Assembly: GCF_000190595.1 (NCBI RefSeq)
Contig: NC_015167.1
Location: 856,501 to 920,500 of the forward strand
DNA from: Cellulophaga lytica DSM 7489
GTDB taxonomy: Bacteria > Bacteroidota > Bacteroidia > Flavobacteriales > Flavobacteriaceae
Reading direction: 5' to 3'
Length of the DNA stretch: 64,000 nt
Positions within the stretch are counted from its first letter, which is position 1. Each line of letters opens with the position of its first letter. The position numbers and the translations under genes were made by a program. This document shows, piece by piece, positions 56,728 to 64,000 of this stretch. Under the pieces are notes generated by a model that saw only the letters and a list, made by a program, of their open reading frames with translations, was not told the origin of the DNA and searched no databases.

Positions 56728-57643
56728 AGAATTTTACAGCAACGGAAAATTACTACTCACAGGAGAGTATGTTGTTTTAGATGGCGCACTTAGCTTAGCA
56801 GTACCAACAATTTATGGTCAAAATTTAAGAGTAACACAAACTAATAGCAATAGCATTACTTGGAGCAGTATAGACGTAGCTAATAACACTTGGTTTAACG
56901 CAACTTTTAACAGCGATACTTTTACTGTTTTAAATGATAAACTAAACGATGAAGCTTGGATTAATACAGCAAAAACTTTACAACAAATTTTAAAAGAAGC
57001 ACAATTACTAAATCCTAACTTTTTAAAAAACACGAAAGGGTTAGCTGTAGAAACAAAATTAGATTTCAACAGAGATTGGGGACTTGGGTCTTCATCTACT
57101 CTAATAAACAACATTGCAAAATGGGCAAATGTAGATGCTTTTAAGTTATTAGAAAATACAATGGGTGGCAGTGGGTATGATATTGCTTGCGCACAAAACA
57201 ATACACCAATTTTTTATCAGAAAATAAACAAAATACCCACCACTACTACCATAAATTTTAATCCTCTTTTTGTTGACAATTTATACTTTATTCATTTAAA
57301 CAAAAAGCAGAACAGTAGAGAAGCTATTGCTGCATATAAAAAATGTTCATTTAATAAAGATGAACTAGTTAAAAACATTACTGAAATAAGCAAAAACATA
57401 GCTAATACAAGTTCTTTATCTTCTTTTGAAGCATTTATTACTAAACACGAAGAACTACTATCTATAGCCTTAAAAACAAAAACAGTTAAAGACTTACTAT
57501 TTAAAGACTTTACTGGCGCTATAAAAAGCTTAGGTGCTTGGGGTGGAGATTTTATATTGGCCACAGGTAATAAAACTACTCCCAACTACTTTAAGCAAAA
57601 AGGGTACAATACTATTTTTAGATATACCGATCTAATAAAATAA
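56720..57643 (+). CDS. GYDIA-family GHMP kinase (mevalonate-kinase-like)
   Basis: 307 residues. The GHMP pattern is present: GKLLLTGEYVVLDGALSLAV at the start, the ATP-site glycine/serine loop GLGSSSTLINNIAKWA, and the family name motif GGSGYDIACAQ. The C-terminal GHMP motif is visible as SLGAWGGDFILAT. It is probably a phosphotransferase of the mevalonate branch (mevalonate or phosphomevalonate). It begins inside the 3' end of the HMG-CoA reductase gene, so the two are coupled. Which mevalonate-pathway step it performs cannot be told. Confidence 0.87.
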   Translation: MTKEFYSNGKLLLTGEYVVLDGALSLAVPTIYGQNLRVTQTNSNSITWSSIDVANNTWFNATFNSDTFTVLNDKLNDEAWINTAKTLQQILKEAQLLNPNFLKNTKGLAVETKLDFNRDWGLGSSSTLINNIAKWANVDAFKLLENTMGGSGYDIACAQNNTPIFYQKINKIPTTTTINFNPLFVDNLYFIHLNKKQNSREAIAAYKKCSFNKDELVKNITEISKNIANTSSLSSFEAFITKHEELLSIALKTKTVKDLLFKDFTGAIKSLGAWGGDFILATGNKTTPNYFKQKGYNTIFRYTDLIK

Positions 57644-57670
57644 AAAAGCCTCCAAATTGGAGGCTTTTTT
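57642..57670. terminator. Bidirectional terminator, GHMP kinase and PpiD-like gene
   Basis: 13-bp stem (57642-57654 with 57658-57670) with a 3-base loop, A run left and T run right; it overlaps the kinase stop codon by two bases. Confidence 0.88.
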
Positions 57671-57696
57671 AAAATATGATTATTAAACAATTTCTA

Positions 57697-59799
57697 CTAG
57701 TAGAACATTGCTCTGTTATCTTCAATTTCAGCAGATTTCTTTAATGCATTTAATACAGCAGAATTTGCTCTTTGCATAGCTGTTGTTTGCACCATATTTG
57801 CATAAGTACTGTAATTATCTAATTTAGGAGCTTCCTCTTTTTTAGTTACAGTTAACATAAATACTCCTGTTTCTCCTTCTAGTAAACCAGAAGTGTCTCC
57901 TTGGTTAAGTCCAAAAGCACTACCTACAACAAATGGTTCTCTACCTGCACCAGGTATTGTTGGTGATTTCATAGTTAATGCAGATGCAGTAGAAGCAGAT
58001 ACATTATTATCTTTAGCTATAGCATCTATACTTTTACCTTTATTAGCGGCAATAATTTGTGCTGCTTTTTTCTCTTTTCTTAATTTAGGTAACACCATAA
58101 ATGAAGCATCTTCTACAGACATTAAGCCTTCTTTATACTTACCTGTTAATTGTACTACAGCGTAACCGTTGTTTACAGGAAAACGTTTAATATCTCCTAC
58201 TTCAGAATCATCATTAAAAGCCCATTGTACAATTGCTCTTTGTGCAGCTAAGCCAGGAAGGTTTTCATCCATAGCCTTAATTTTATTTACTGGTCTTGCA
58301 ACGTATTTTTTCTCTTTAGATAATTCTAAAAATGTTTTGTCAGAATCTTTTGCGTCACTTTCAAACTGAGTAGCTTCAGTAAACAAAGAGTTTATTGTAG
58401 CTTCAGACGCCTCTATAGCTCTTGCTAAAGTAGCAACACGAACTAAATCTTGCTTATCATCAATTTTAACAATGTGGAAACCAAATTCTGTTTCTACCAT
58501 ACCTATAGTACCTACATTGTTACTAAACATAAATTCATCAAACTTAGGAGTCATTCTACCTTGTTGGCTATATCCTAAATCTCCACCTCTTGATGCAGAA
58601 GGACCATCTGAATTATCACGAGCTAAAACAGAAAATTCTACATCTCCTTTTTTAGCATCTTTTAATAACTCTTCTGCTCTTTTTTTAGCCTCTTCTTTTG
58701 TTCTTTTTACTTCAGGGTTTGCTCTTTCTGCACCTTCCCAAGCAACAAGTATATGACTAGCCTTAACGTTACCATCTTTTTTCTTATCCATCATTTTAGT
58801 AACTTTAAAATAGTTACCATCACGATAAGGACCATAGATATCACCAATATTTAATGCCATTAAAGTGTCTGCAAATTTTGGAGATAATACGTTTTTAGTT
58901 TTGTAGATAGTATCATACTTTAAATCTGAATTACGATCTAAAAACTCTTCAATATTTTTTGTATTTCTAAAACCTAAAATAGTATCGTTATACTCTACTT
59001 TATCATTTAGTAAAGAAACTACTTTAGCTTCAACAGCTTTTTCATCTTCTAAAGATGGCTTCTCTTCAAAGTATACAAACTGAAAATCTCTTGCTTTTTC
59101 TTGCTTAAAATCTTCTTCGTGATCTTTTATATAAGCTGCAATTTCATCTTTACTTACCGCTACAGAACTATCTGCAATAGAAGTATAAGGTACTCTTACA
59201 TACTTAATATCAATTTTATCATTAGCTAATTTATAATCTAACTCACCTTCTTTTAATGTAGCGCCTAAACCAGCTTTAACCAAGTTAAAGTAAGTTTGCT
59301 CTTTAGCTGCTTGCATAATAGCTTGCTCTTGCTGAAGCCATAGTGCATATTGTGCAGGGTTTTCTGTTTTTAAAGTAGAAATAAACTCTTTAAAAATATA
59401 CTCATCAAAAACACCGTTCTCATTTTGGTACTGTGGGTTTTGAGAAAATCCTGGGTTAGATGCTATAAAGTTAATAATTTGGTCTTGCTCTATAGAAATC
59501 CCTAAATCATCAAACTCATCACTTAAAATAGCGTTTTTCACTTCTTGATCCCATACACTGTTTACAACCTGCATAGAAGTTGCGCCAGCTCCAAAACGAT
59601 TAGAAGCAGCCTCAACCTCTCTTCTAAATTTGTCTATAGAAATATCTTTTCCGTTAATTTCTGCAACGGTAGTACCTGTTTTTACACCAGACATACCATC
59701 TGCACTAAAAATACCAGAGATTACAAATGCAAATAAGGCTAAACCTATAATTAGGATTAATACAGTTGTTCTCTTTCTTATGTTCTCTAAAATCGCCAT
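57697..59799 (-). CDS. ppiD: PpiD-like periplasmic chaperone/peptidyl-prolyl isomerase
   Basis: 700 residues. A short cytoplasmic start (MAILENIRKRTTVL) is followed by one membrane helix (~13-33) and a SurA-N-like domain (EINGKDISIDKFRREVEAAS). A parvulin domain lies around 345-440 (VKASHILVAWEGA, ARDNSDGPSASRGGDLGYS, GMVETEFGFHIVKI). It helps outer-membrane and secreted proteins fold after Sec export. It follows the CorC-like gene by 90 bases, with a TATTTTTG element of its own. Confidence 0.93.
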   Translation of the reverse strand: MAILENIRKRTTVLILIIGLALFAFVISGIFSADGMSGVKTGTTVAEINGKDISIDKFRREVEAASNRFGAGATSMQVVNSVWDQEVKNAILSDEFDDLGISIEQDQIINFIASNPGFSQNPQYQNENGVFDEYIFKEFISTLKTENPAQYALWLQQEQAIMQAAKEQTYFNLVKAGLGATLKEGELDYKLANDKIDIKYVRVPYTSIADSSVAVSKDEIAAYIKDHEEDFKQEKARDFQFVYFEEKPSLEDEKAVEAKVVSLLNDKVEYNDTILGFRNTKNIEEFLDRNSDLKYDTIYKTKNVLSPKFADTLMALNIGDIYGPYRDGNYFKVTKMMDKKKDGNVKASHILVAWEGAERANPEVKRTKEEAKKRAEELLKDAKKGDVEFSVLARDNSDGPSASRGGDLGYSQQGRMTPKFDEFMFSNNVGTIGMVETEFGFHIVKIDDKQDLVRVATLARAIEASEATINSLFTEATQFESDAKDSDKTFLELSKEKKYVARPVNKIKAMDENLPGLAAQRAIVQWAFNDDSEVGDIKRFPVNNGYAVVQLTGKYKEGLMSVEDASFMVLPKLRKEKKAAQIIAANKGKSIDAIAKDNNVSASTASALTMKSPTIPGAGREPFVVGSAFGLNQGDTSGLLEGETGVFMLTVTKKEEAPKLDNYSTYANMVQTTAMQRANSAVLNALKKSAEIEDNRAMFY

Positions 59800-59825
59800 T
59801 TTATAAAATGTTTAAAATCAGTGGG

Positions 59826-59833
59826 CAAAAATA
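59826..59833 (-). promoter_or_regulatory. Probable -7 element of the PpiD-like gene
   Basis: Minus-strand TATTTTTG (TAnnTTTG), 26 bases before the ATG at 59799. No -33 TTG at usual spacing. Confidence 0.45.
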
Positions 59834-59889
59834 CCATTTCTTTTTGGGTTTTAAAATTTAATTTTTATCAAATTTTTAACACTAAAAAC

Positions 59890-61179
59890 CTACTCTTTTT
59901 CAAGTATATGCAGGGTTACCAAATCTATCTTAGTATTTGACACTTCTATTATTTTAAAATTGAAGTTTTCAATTTTAATTTCCGAATCTTTTTCGGGTAT
60001 TTCTCCTGTTTCGTTTACTATTAAACCTCCTAGAGTTTCATACTCATCACTCTCTGGAAGTTCTAACTTATAATTTTCATTTATATAATCTACATCTAGC
60101 CTTGCAGAAAACTTATATGTATCTTCAGACAACTGCTCTTCTACCAAATCTGTAGAGTCATGCTCATCTTCTATTTCTCCAAATAATTCTTCTACTATAT
60201 CCTCTACCGTCATTATACCTGCTGTACCACCATATTCATCTAACACTACAGCAACACTTTTTCTCTTTTTTGTAAGCGAATCTAAAATATCGCTAACCAA
60301 CATAGTTTCGGGCACAAATTCTATAGGCAGTAAAATACTTTTTATGGTTTTAGGTTTTTTAAAAAGCTCAAAAGAATGCACGTAACCTATTATATTATCT
60401 ATAGTTTCTTTATAAACCATTATTTTAGAAAAACCTGTTTCTGTAAATAATTTGGTTAAATTTTTAGGAGTATCATGAAGCTCTACTGCTACTATTTCTG
60501 TACGTGGCACCATAACTTCTCTTGCTTTTACAGCTGCAAATTCTAATGCATTCTGAAAAATTTGAATCTCAGAATCTACCTCGTCTTCAGTATTAACAGT
60601 CTCTAGCTGCTCTGTAATGTAATCTCCTAGCTCTACTTTACTAAACGCAAGCTGACTATGATCACCATCTGTTTTAAAAAAAGTTTTTAAGATAAAATCT
60701 GACACACTAATTACAAAATTGGATATCCAAGAGAATAATCCGTAGAAAAAATATGCAGGTATTGCCAATACTTTTAAAAATGAATTGGCATAAATTTGAA
60801 AAAATACTTTTGGCAAAAACTCTGCCGTAATTAAGATCACTAATGTAGAAATTACAGTTTGTGATAGGAGTCCAAAATCTGTAAGCAACAAATCTAAAAA
60901 GCTACTACTTGTAGGTAACATGTTTACAAACCAACTCATAAGTAAGTCTCCCATATACATACCATATACCACCAAGGCAATATTGTTGCCTATAAGCATT
61001 GTAGCTATAAACTTAGATGGTTTTGCTGTTAATTTAGATAAAACAGTAGGCAAAAAACCTTCTTGTTTTTTTTCTATTTCTAAATGTATTCTATTAGCAG
61101 ATATAAAAGCAATCTCCATTCCTGAAAAAAATGCAGAAAGTAATAATGATACAACAATAATAATGATTGATGTTACCAA
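59890..61179 (-). CDS. DUF21/CBS/CorC-domain membrane protein (hemolysin family)
   Basis: 429 residues from a TTG start two bases after the stop of the preceding gene; the first in-frame ATG falls inside the conserved SAFFSGMEIAFISANRIHLE. Order: DUF21 with three to four membrane helices (~1-185), a CBS pair (~205-330; MVPRTEIVAVELHD, AVVLDEYGGTAGIMTVEDIV) and the CorC-HlyC domain (~345-425). Relatives act in magnesium or cobalt efflux/homeostasis. GldE of gliding bacteria has the same architecture, but this copy lies beside lptC rather than other gld genes. Confidence 0.88.
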   Translation of the reverse strand: MVTSIIIIVVSLLLSAFFSGMEIAFISANRIHLEIEKKQEGFLPTVLSKLTAKPSKFIATMLIGNNIALVVYGMYMGDLLMSWFVNMLPTSSSFLDLLLTDFGLLSQTVISTLVILITAEFLPKVFFQIYANSFLKVLAIPAYFFYGLFSWISNFVISVSDFILKTFFKTDGDHSQLAFSKVELGDYITEQLETVNTEDEVDSEIQIFQNALEFAAVKAREVMVPRTEIVAVELHDTPKNLTKLFTETGFSKIMVYKETIDNIIGYVHSFELFKKPKTIKSILLPIEFVPETMLVSDILDSLTKKRKSVAVVLDEYGGTAGIMTVEDIVEELFGEIEDEHDSTDLVEEQLSEDTYKFSARLDVDYINENYKLELPESDEYETLGGLIVNETGEIPEKDSEIKIENFNFKIIEVSNTKIDLVTLHILEKE

Positions 61180-61181
61180 GG

Positions 61182-61382
61182 TTACGAGTTGTTATCTTGT
61201 TTTCTTTTTTCAAACTTTTTACGGTAGTGTCTTCTAAAAAAGAACATACCAACAGAAATAACTGCAAAAAAAGCAAATAAAAAATAGTCCTCATTAGCTC
61301 TCCAAAGTGTATACATTTTATAAGTTGCCAGTATAGCTACTACCAAATACAAAACCTCTGTATACCTTAAAATTTTCATCAT
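61182..61382 (-). CDS. Small membrane protein between lptC and the CorC-like gene
   Basis: 66 residues: two hydrophobic segments (EVLYLVVAILATYKMYTLW and DYFLFAFFAVISVGMFFF) and a basic tail RRHYRKKFEKRKQD. It begins with ATG overlapping the lptC stop by four bases, and the CorC-like gene begins two bases after its stop, a sign of translational coupling. No family recognised by name. Its conserved place in such clusters would argue that it is real. Confidence 0.78.
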   Translation of the reverse strand: MMKILRYTEVLYLVVAILATYKMYTLWRANEDYFLFAFFAVISVGMFFFRRHYRKKFEKRKQDNNS

Positions 61383-61984
61383 ATTTCCTCGTCTTTTATT
61401 GTTTTTAAGCCTGTTGTTTTATGTGCATTAACTTGTTTTAAATCTTTATCAGAATCAAAACCCTCACCATACATTACAGATTCATCTTCTGGGTTTATAA
61501 ATTCAAATTTTTCTTGTGTAAAAATCCATTTATTAACCTGATCATAAAACAGCTGTGGTGTTTTAAACTGTTTACCATCATGTGTGTGTATAACAACATT
61601 ACCTCGTAAACTTATTAATTTTGTAGAAGAATAACTAATACCATAATCTGCTGTTATAATACTTTTTTGGTTTTTATCATCAAAAAACTCTACCTGCAGC
61701 CCCTTAGGAAATACCTCTTTAGGAAATGTTAAGTTATTAAAATCTTCTCTAACAGGTGCTGTTAACACTGCTAAAACTTTAGAGGTTACCTCTTCTTTAT
61801 TTTTAACAGGGTCTTTGGTTTCTGTGTACGTAAAAACTAAATCATTAGCAACACCTTGCGGATACACCAATTTAGTTGCCTCTACTCCTACACGTTTGTA
61901 GCTATCTTTACACGAAAAAAGCATTGCCATAAAACAAATTATGGCAATGCTTTTTAAAAATTTATATGTTTTTCTTGTGATCAT
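61379..61984 (-). CDS. lptC: LptC-like LPS export lipoprotein
   Basis: 201 residues with lipobox MLFSC (about Cys25) rather than the single uncleaved helix of enterobacterial LptC. The OstA/LptC-like beta-jellyroll follows: LVFTYTETKDPVKNK, LQVEFFDDKNQKSIITADYG, LISLRGNVVIHTHDGKQFKT, KWIFTQEKFEFINPED. It passes lipopolysaccharide from the LptBFG pump toward LptA. It is separated from the upstream TPR-like gene by one base. Confidence 0.88.
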   Translation of the reverse strand: MITRKTYKFLKSIAIICFMAMLFSCKDSYKRVGVEATKLVYPQGVANDLVFTYTETKDPVKNKEEVTSKVLAVLTAPVREDFNNLTFPKEVFPKGLQVEFFDDKNQKSIITADYGISYSSTKLISLRGNVVIHTHDGKQFKTPQLFYDQVNKWIFTQEKFEFINPEDESVMYGEGFDSDKDLKQVNAHKTTGLKTIKDEEI

Positions 61985-61985
61985 C

Positions 61986-63374
61986 TTATAGGTTAGGCAC
62001 CTTTACACTACCACCAACCCAACATTTAAAGCTAACTGTTTTGCCTTGCATGTTGTTAGAAAAAATATCTGTTTTAGTAGGCGCTCTTTGCAAGTATCTA
62101 CTAGCAGCAGATTTTGCAGTAGAACCTAATGATGGGTCTACTCTACCTGCTTTTCTTGCTAATTCTGCAGCTTTCCAGTTTACAGCTAATTTTTCAAATT
62201 TAGTAGAACCACAATCGTTAGCACTACTAGACACTAAGCTCGCCATTAATAAGTAAGCTTTTCCGTTAGATGGGTTTGCTTGTAATGACTTGTTAGCATA
62301 TTTGTAAGATGTAGACTTGCTAATTCTGCTATACCTAGCTGCAATTTTGTATAGAATATCTGCCTTTTTGTAAGGATCTGTCTCTAACTCACTAGCTTGT
62401 GTAAAATCACTTAATGCACCTTTACTATCACCTGCTTTTAGTTTTAAAGAAGCTGAGTATAAGTAAGCACTTGCAGATGGCTCCATTGCCAATTGCTTTT
62501 CAAATAATTTTTTAAACATTGGAGAATCTAAACAATCTTTAGAATACATTCTTCCTACTGCTCTTTTTACCCATTTAAGGTCATTTTGCTTGGCCTCAAA
62601 GTTTTTCTCATATAATGGTATTAAGTTTTCACAATTAGCTAAATCTCCTAATTTAGAGTCTATACTAGCAGATACTTTACCATAGTTACCAGAGTTTGCA
62701 CTGTAAACTCTTAAGTTATTAGCTTCTTTTTTAGTAATTGTACCCGCATCTTCCTTAGCTAACAATGTACTAATTTTAGCAGTTAAAGCTTTGTTATCTT
62801 CTTCAATTTTTTCTGTTACATCATCATATACATCAAAAACAGTTTGTAACTCCTCTTTACCAGCTTTATGCAGGTCTACAAGGCTAGAAAAATATAAGTA
62901 TAATGCTTTTACACTTTTAAAGTGAGCTCTATCTTCTGTAAAAGCTGTTTTTAACGCAGCATAATCTTCTTCATCAGTAGACATTTTGTTATCATACTTT
63001 AACAATTGCTTGTCTATGATTACTTCTGCCTTAGATGTTTTTGTAGGATAATATTTAATGTAATTATCATACAAGCCTAATAACATATTTATAAACTCAG
63101 TTTTTTCTGCTCCTGAAGTATTTTTTATTTTATGCTTTAAAATACGCTCTCCGTACTGAAAATTTGCTTGATGATAATCTGGGCATACATCATAAACTTT
63201 TTTCCAAGGTCCGTATGCAGCATCATAATTTTTAACTTTTGCATCCTGTGCATATAATTGAAAGTTATTTGAGCATTCCGACTTATCAACTGTAGCAGCA
63301 GCTGTTTCCTGAGCATAGCTTACACCCATAACGCTTATAAAAGCAATCGCTATAAAGTAAAGTTTCTTTTTCAT
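61986..63374 (-). CDS. Exported TPR-like protein of unknown function
   Basis: 462 residues with a signal peptide (KKLYFIAIAFISVMGVSYAQ). The rest is alpha-helical, with tetratricopeptide-like repeats clearest at ~300-400 (SAYLYSASLKLKAGDSKGAL, KADILYKIAARYSRI, GKAYLLMASLV). Cysteines are spaced along the protein (ECSNN, VCPDY, NCENL, DCLDS, DCGST). It is upstream of lptC in an apparent envelope operon and follows an outer-membrane protein gene by 37 bases. Function unknown; possibly a periplasmic assembly factor. Confidence 0.82.
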   Translation of the reverse strand: MKKKLYFIAIAFISVMGVSYAQETAAATVDKSECSNNFQLYAQDAKVKNYDAAYGPWKKVYDVCPDYHQANFQYGERILKHKIKNTSGAEKTEFINMLLGLYDNYIKYYPTKTSKAEVIIDKQLLKYDNKMSTDEEDYAALKTAFTEDRAHFKSVKALYLYFSSLVDLHKAGKEELQTVFDVYDDVTEKIEEDNKALTAKISTLLAKEDAGTITKKEANNLRVYSANSGNYGKVSASIDSKLGDLANCENLIPLYEKNFEAKQNDLKWVKRAVGRMYSKDCLDSPMFKKLFEKQLAMEPSASAYLYSASLKLKAGDSKGALSDFTQASELETDPYKKADILYKIAARYSRISKSTSYKYANKSLQANPSNGKAYLLMASLVSSSANDCGSTKFEKLAVNWKAAELARKAGRVDPSLGSTAKSAASRYLQRAPTKTDIFSNNMQGKTVSFKCWVGGSVKVPNL

Positions 63375-63411
63375 CTTAATTGGTTTTTATTATTAATGGT
63401 TATAAACTTTT

Positions 63412-64000
63412 TTAATTTATTGTTCTTTTTCTAAACCACTTAGAATTTAGAGATATTCCTAGGTTAACTTTAAAATAGTTTTCCTGAATAAGGTCTGCAT
63501 TTGTTGTTCCTCTTTTTCCTATTTCAAAACCTATGTTAATATTAGAAAAAGGATCGTTAACTGCATTCAATGGTAGTCCTAACCCAAAAGTTATGCCAAA
63601 GTCTTTAATATCTTCATTATTAACAACCATACCGGTGTTCTCAAATCTTGCACCTGCTCTGTATGTTATTCTTTTATAGTAACTTGTAAAAGAAGTATAA
63701 TCTGGTATATAAAAACCACCAAAAGCAATTTTAGAAGCATTTTTGTACGTTAAATTACCTACTGTAAAAAATGGGGCTCTGTAATCTTCTAAGTTTTGCG
63801 CACTATATTCTGTACCAATAAACCATTTTCTATCTTGACCAAATCCTAAACCAACTGTAGTTGTTGTTGGTATTGTAACACCTCTGTTAGCTAAACCTGC
63901 ATTATCTAAGTCTACTTCTATAGTTTCTATTTCTTGTCCTGTACTAGATGAAAAAGAACCAATAGTTTTTGTGTTCTCTGAAGATAGGTTATTCTGTGTT
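63412..64000 (-). CDS. Outer-membrane beta-barrel protein, C-terminal part
   Basis: The frame is open from the stop at 63412-63414 to the right edge of the window, giving 195 residues; the start is outside. Amphipathic strands alternate with turns, as in a barrel: VGLGFGQDRKWFIGTEYS, SKIAFGGFYIPDYTSFTSYY, ITYRAGARFENTGMVV, DFGITFGLGLPL, INIGFEIGKRGTT, YFKVNLGISLNSKWF. The pattern recalls FadL/OmpP1-like or PorV-like proteins but the part seen is too short to decide. It heads the minus-strand run toward lptC. Confidence 0.8.
   Translation of the reverse strand, partial: TQNNLSSENTKTIGSFSSSTGQEIETIEVDLDNAGLANRGVTIPTTTTVGLGFGQDRKWFIGTEYSAQNLEDYRAPFFTVGNLTYKNASKIAFGGFYIPDYTSFTSYYKRITYRAGARFENTGMVVNNEDIKDFGITFGLGLPLNAVNDPFSNINIGFEIGKRGTTNADLIQENYFKVNLGISLNSKWFRKRTIN

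Noticed and set aside
59890-61179. GldE
   Set aside because: The domain order is the same, but CorC/DUF21 paralogues are common and the usual gldE neighbours are absent here.

Overview
The window is a low-GC chromosomal segment from a member of the Bacteroidota, almost certainly family Flavobacteriaceae. The evidence is a complete gldK-gldL-gldM-gldN block (type IX secretion/gliding motor), a SusD-type nutrient-binding lipoprotein, a GYDIA-type GHMP kinase next to a class II HMG-CoA reductase, a DUF983 protein, and many start sites preceded by the Bacteroidota promoter -7 element TAnnTTTG. Shine-Dalgarno sites are poor throughout. I see no tRNA, rRNA, CRISPR array, insertion sequence or prophage, and no gene-free gap over about 300 bases. 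Gene order looks like a stable core genome rather than an island.

Layout. 1-836: end of a SusD-like gene. 948-6909: a family-10-like glycosylhydrolase lipoprotein, a sodium:solute symporter and a NagZ-type GH3 fused to a serine hydrolase, probably a peptidoglycan-fragment salvage operon. 6986-11444: a secreted LRR protein with a likely frameshift, an ABC-F ATPase, a DUF983 protein and a FAD oxidoreductase. 11556-20009, minus strand: topA, an arginase-fold protein with missing metal ligands, then gldK-L-M-N. 20128-22181: an LVIVD-repeat lipoprotein and a membrane protein. 22325-29149, plus strand: miaB, a PspF-like sigma-54 activator, lptE, a TPR protein, secG, groES-groEL. 29224-32367, minus strand: a metal-related cluster (HYC_CC_PP protein, TonB-dependent receptor, secreted HMA protein).

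32545-40293, plus strand: free-methionine-sulfoxide reductase-like GAF protein, purH, and the cell-shape genes mreB-mreC-mreD-mrdA-rodA. 40290-43794, minus strand: secreted nuclease, a small lipoprotein, and a Prc-type protease. 44011-48827, plus strand: surE, a small membrane protein, lpxB, an NlpC/P60 lipoprotein and a ComEC-like protein. 48824-53535: a DeoR-family regulator divergent from glpD-glpK-glpF, with a clear operator-like repeat between them. 53614-57643: a POT peptide transporter divergent from HMG-CoA reductase and a GHMP kinase (mevalonate branch). 57697-64000, minus strand: an outer-membrane protein cut by the window edge, a TPR-like exported protein, lptC, a 66-residue membrane protein, a CorC/DUF21 protein and a PpiD-like chaperone, together an envelope-biogenesis run.

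I found no unmistakable new system. The observations most worth checking are the arginase-fold protein that has lost metal ligands beside the gld genes, a sigma-54-type -24/-12 sequence in front of groES with a sigma-54 activator a few genes upstream, the metal-related cluster with a perfect inverted repeat before its receptor gene, and a homopolymer frameshift truncating the LRR protein.
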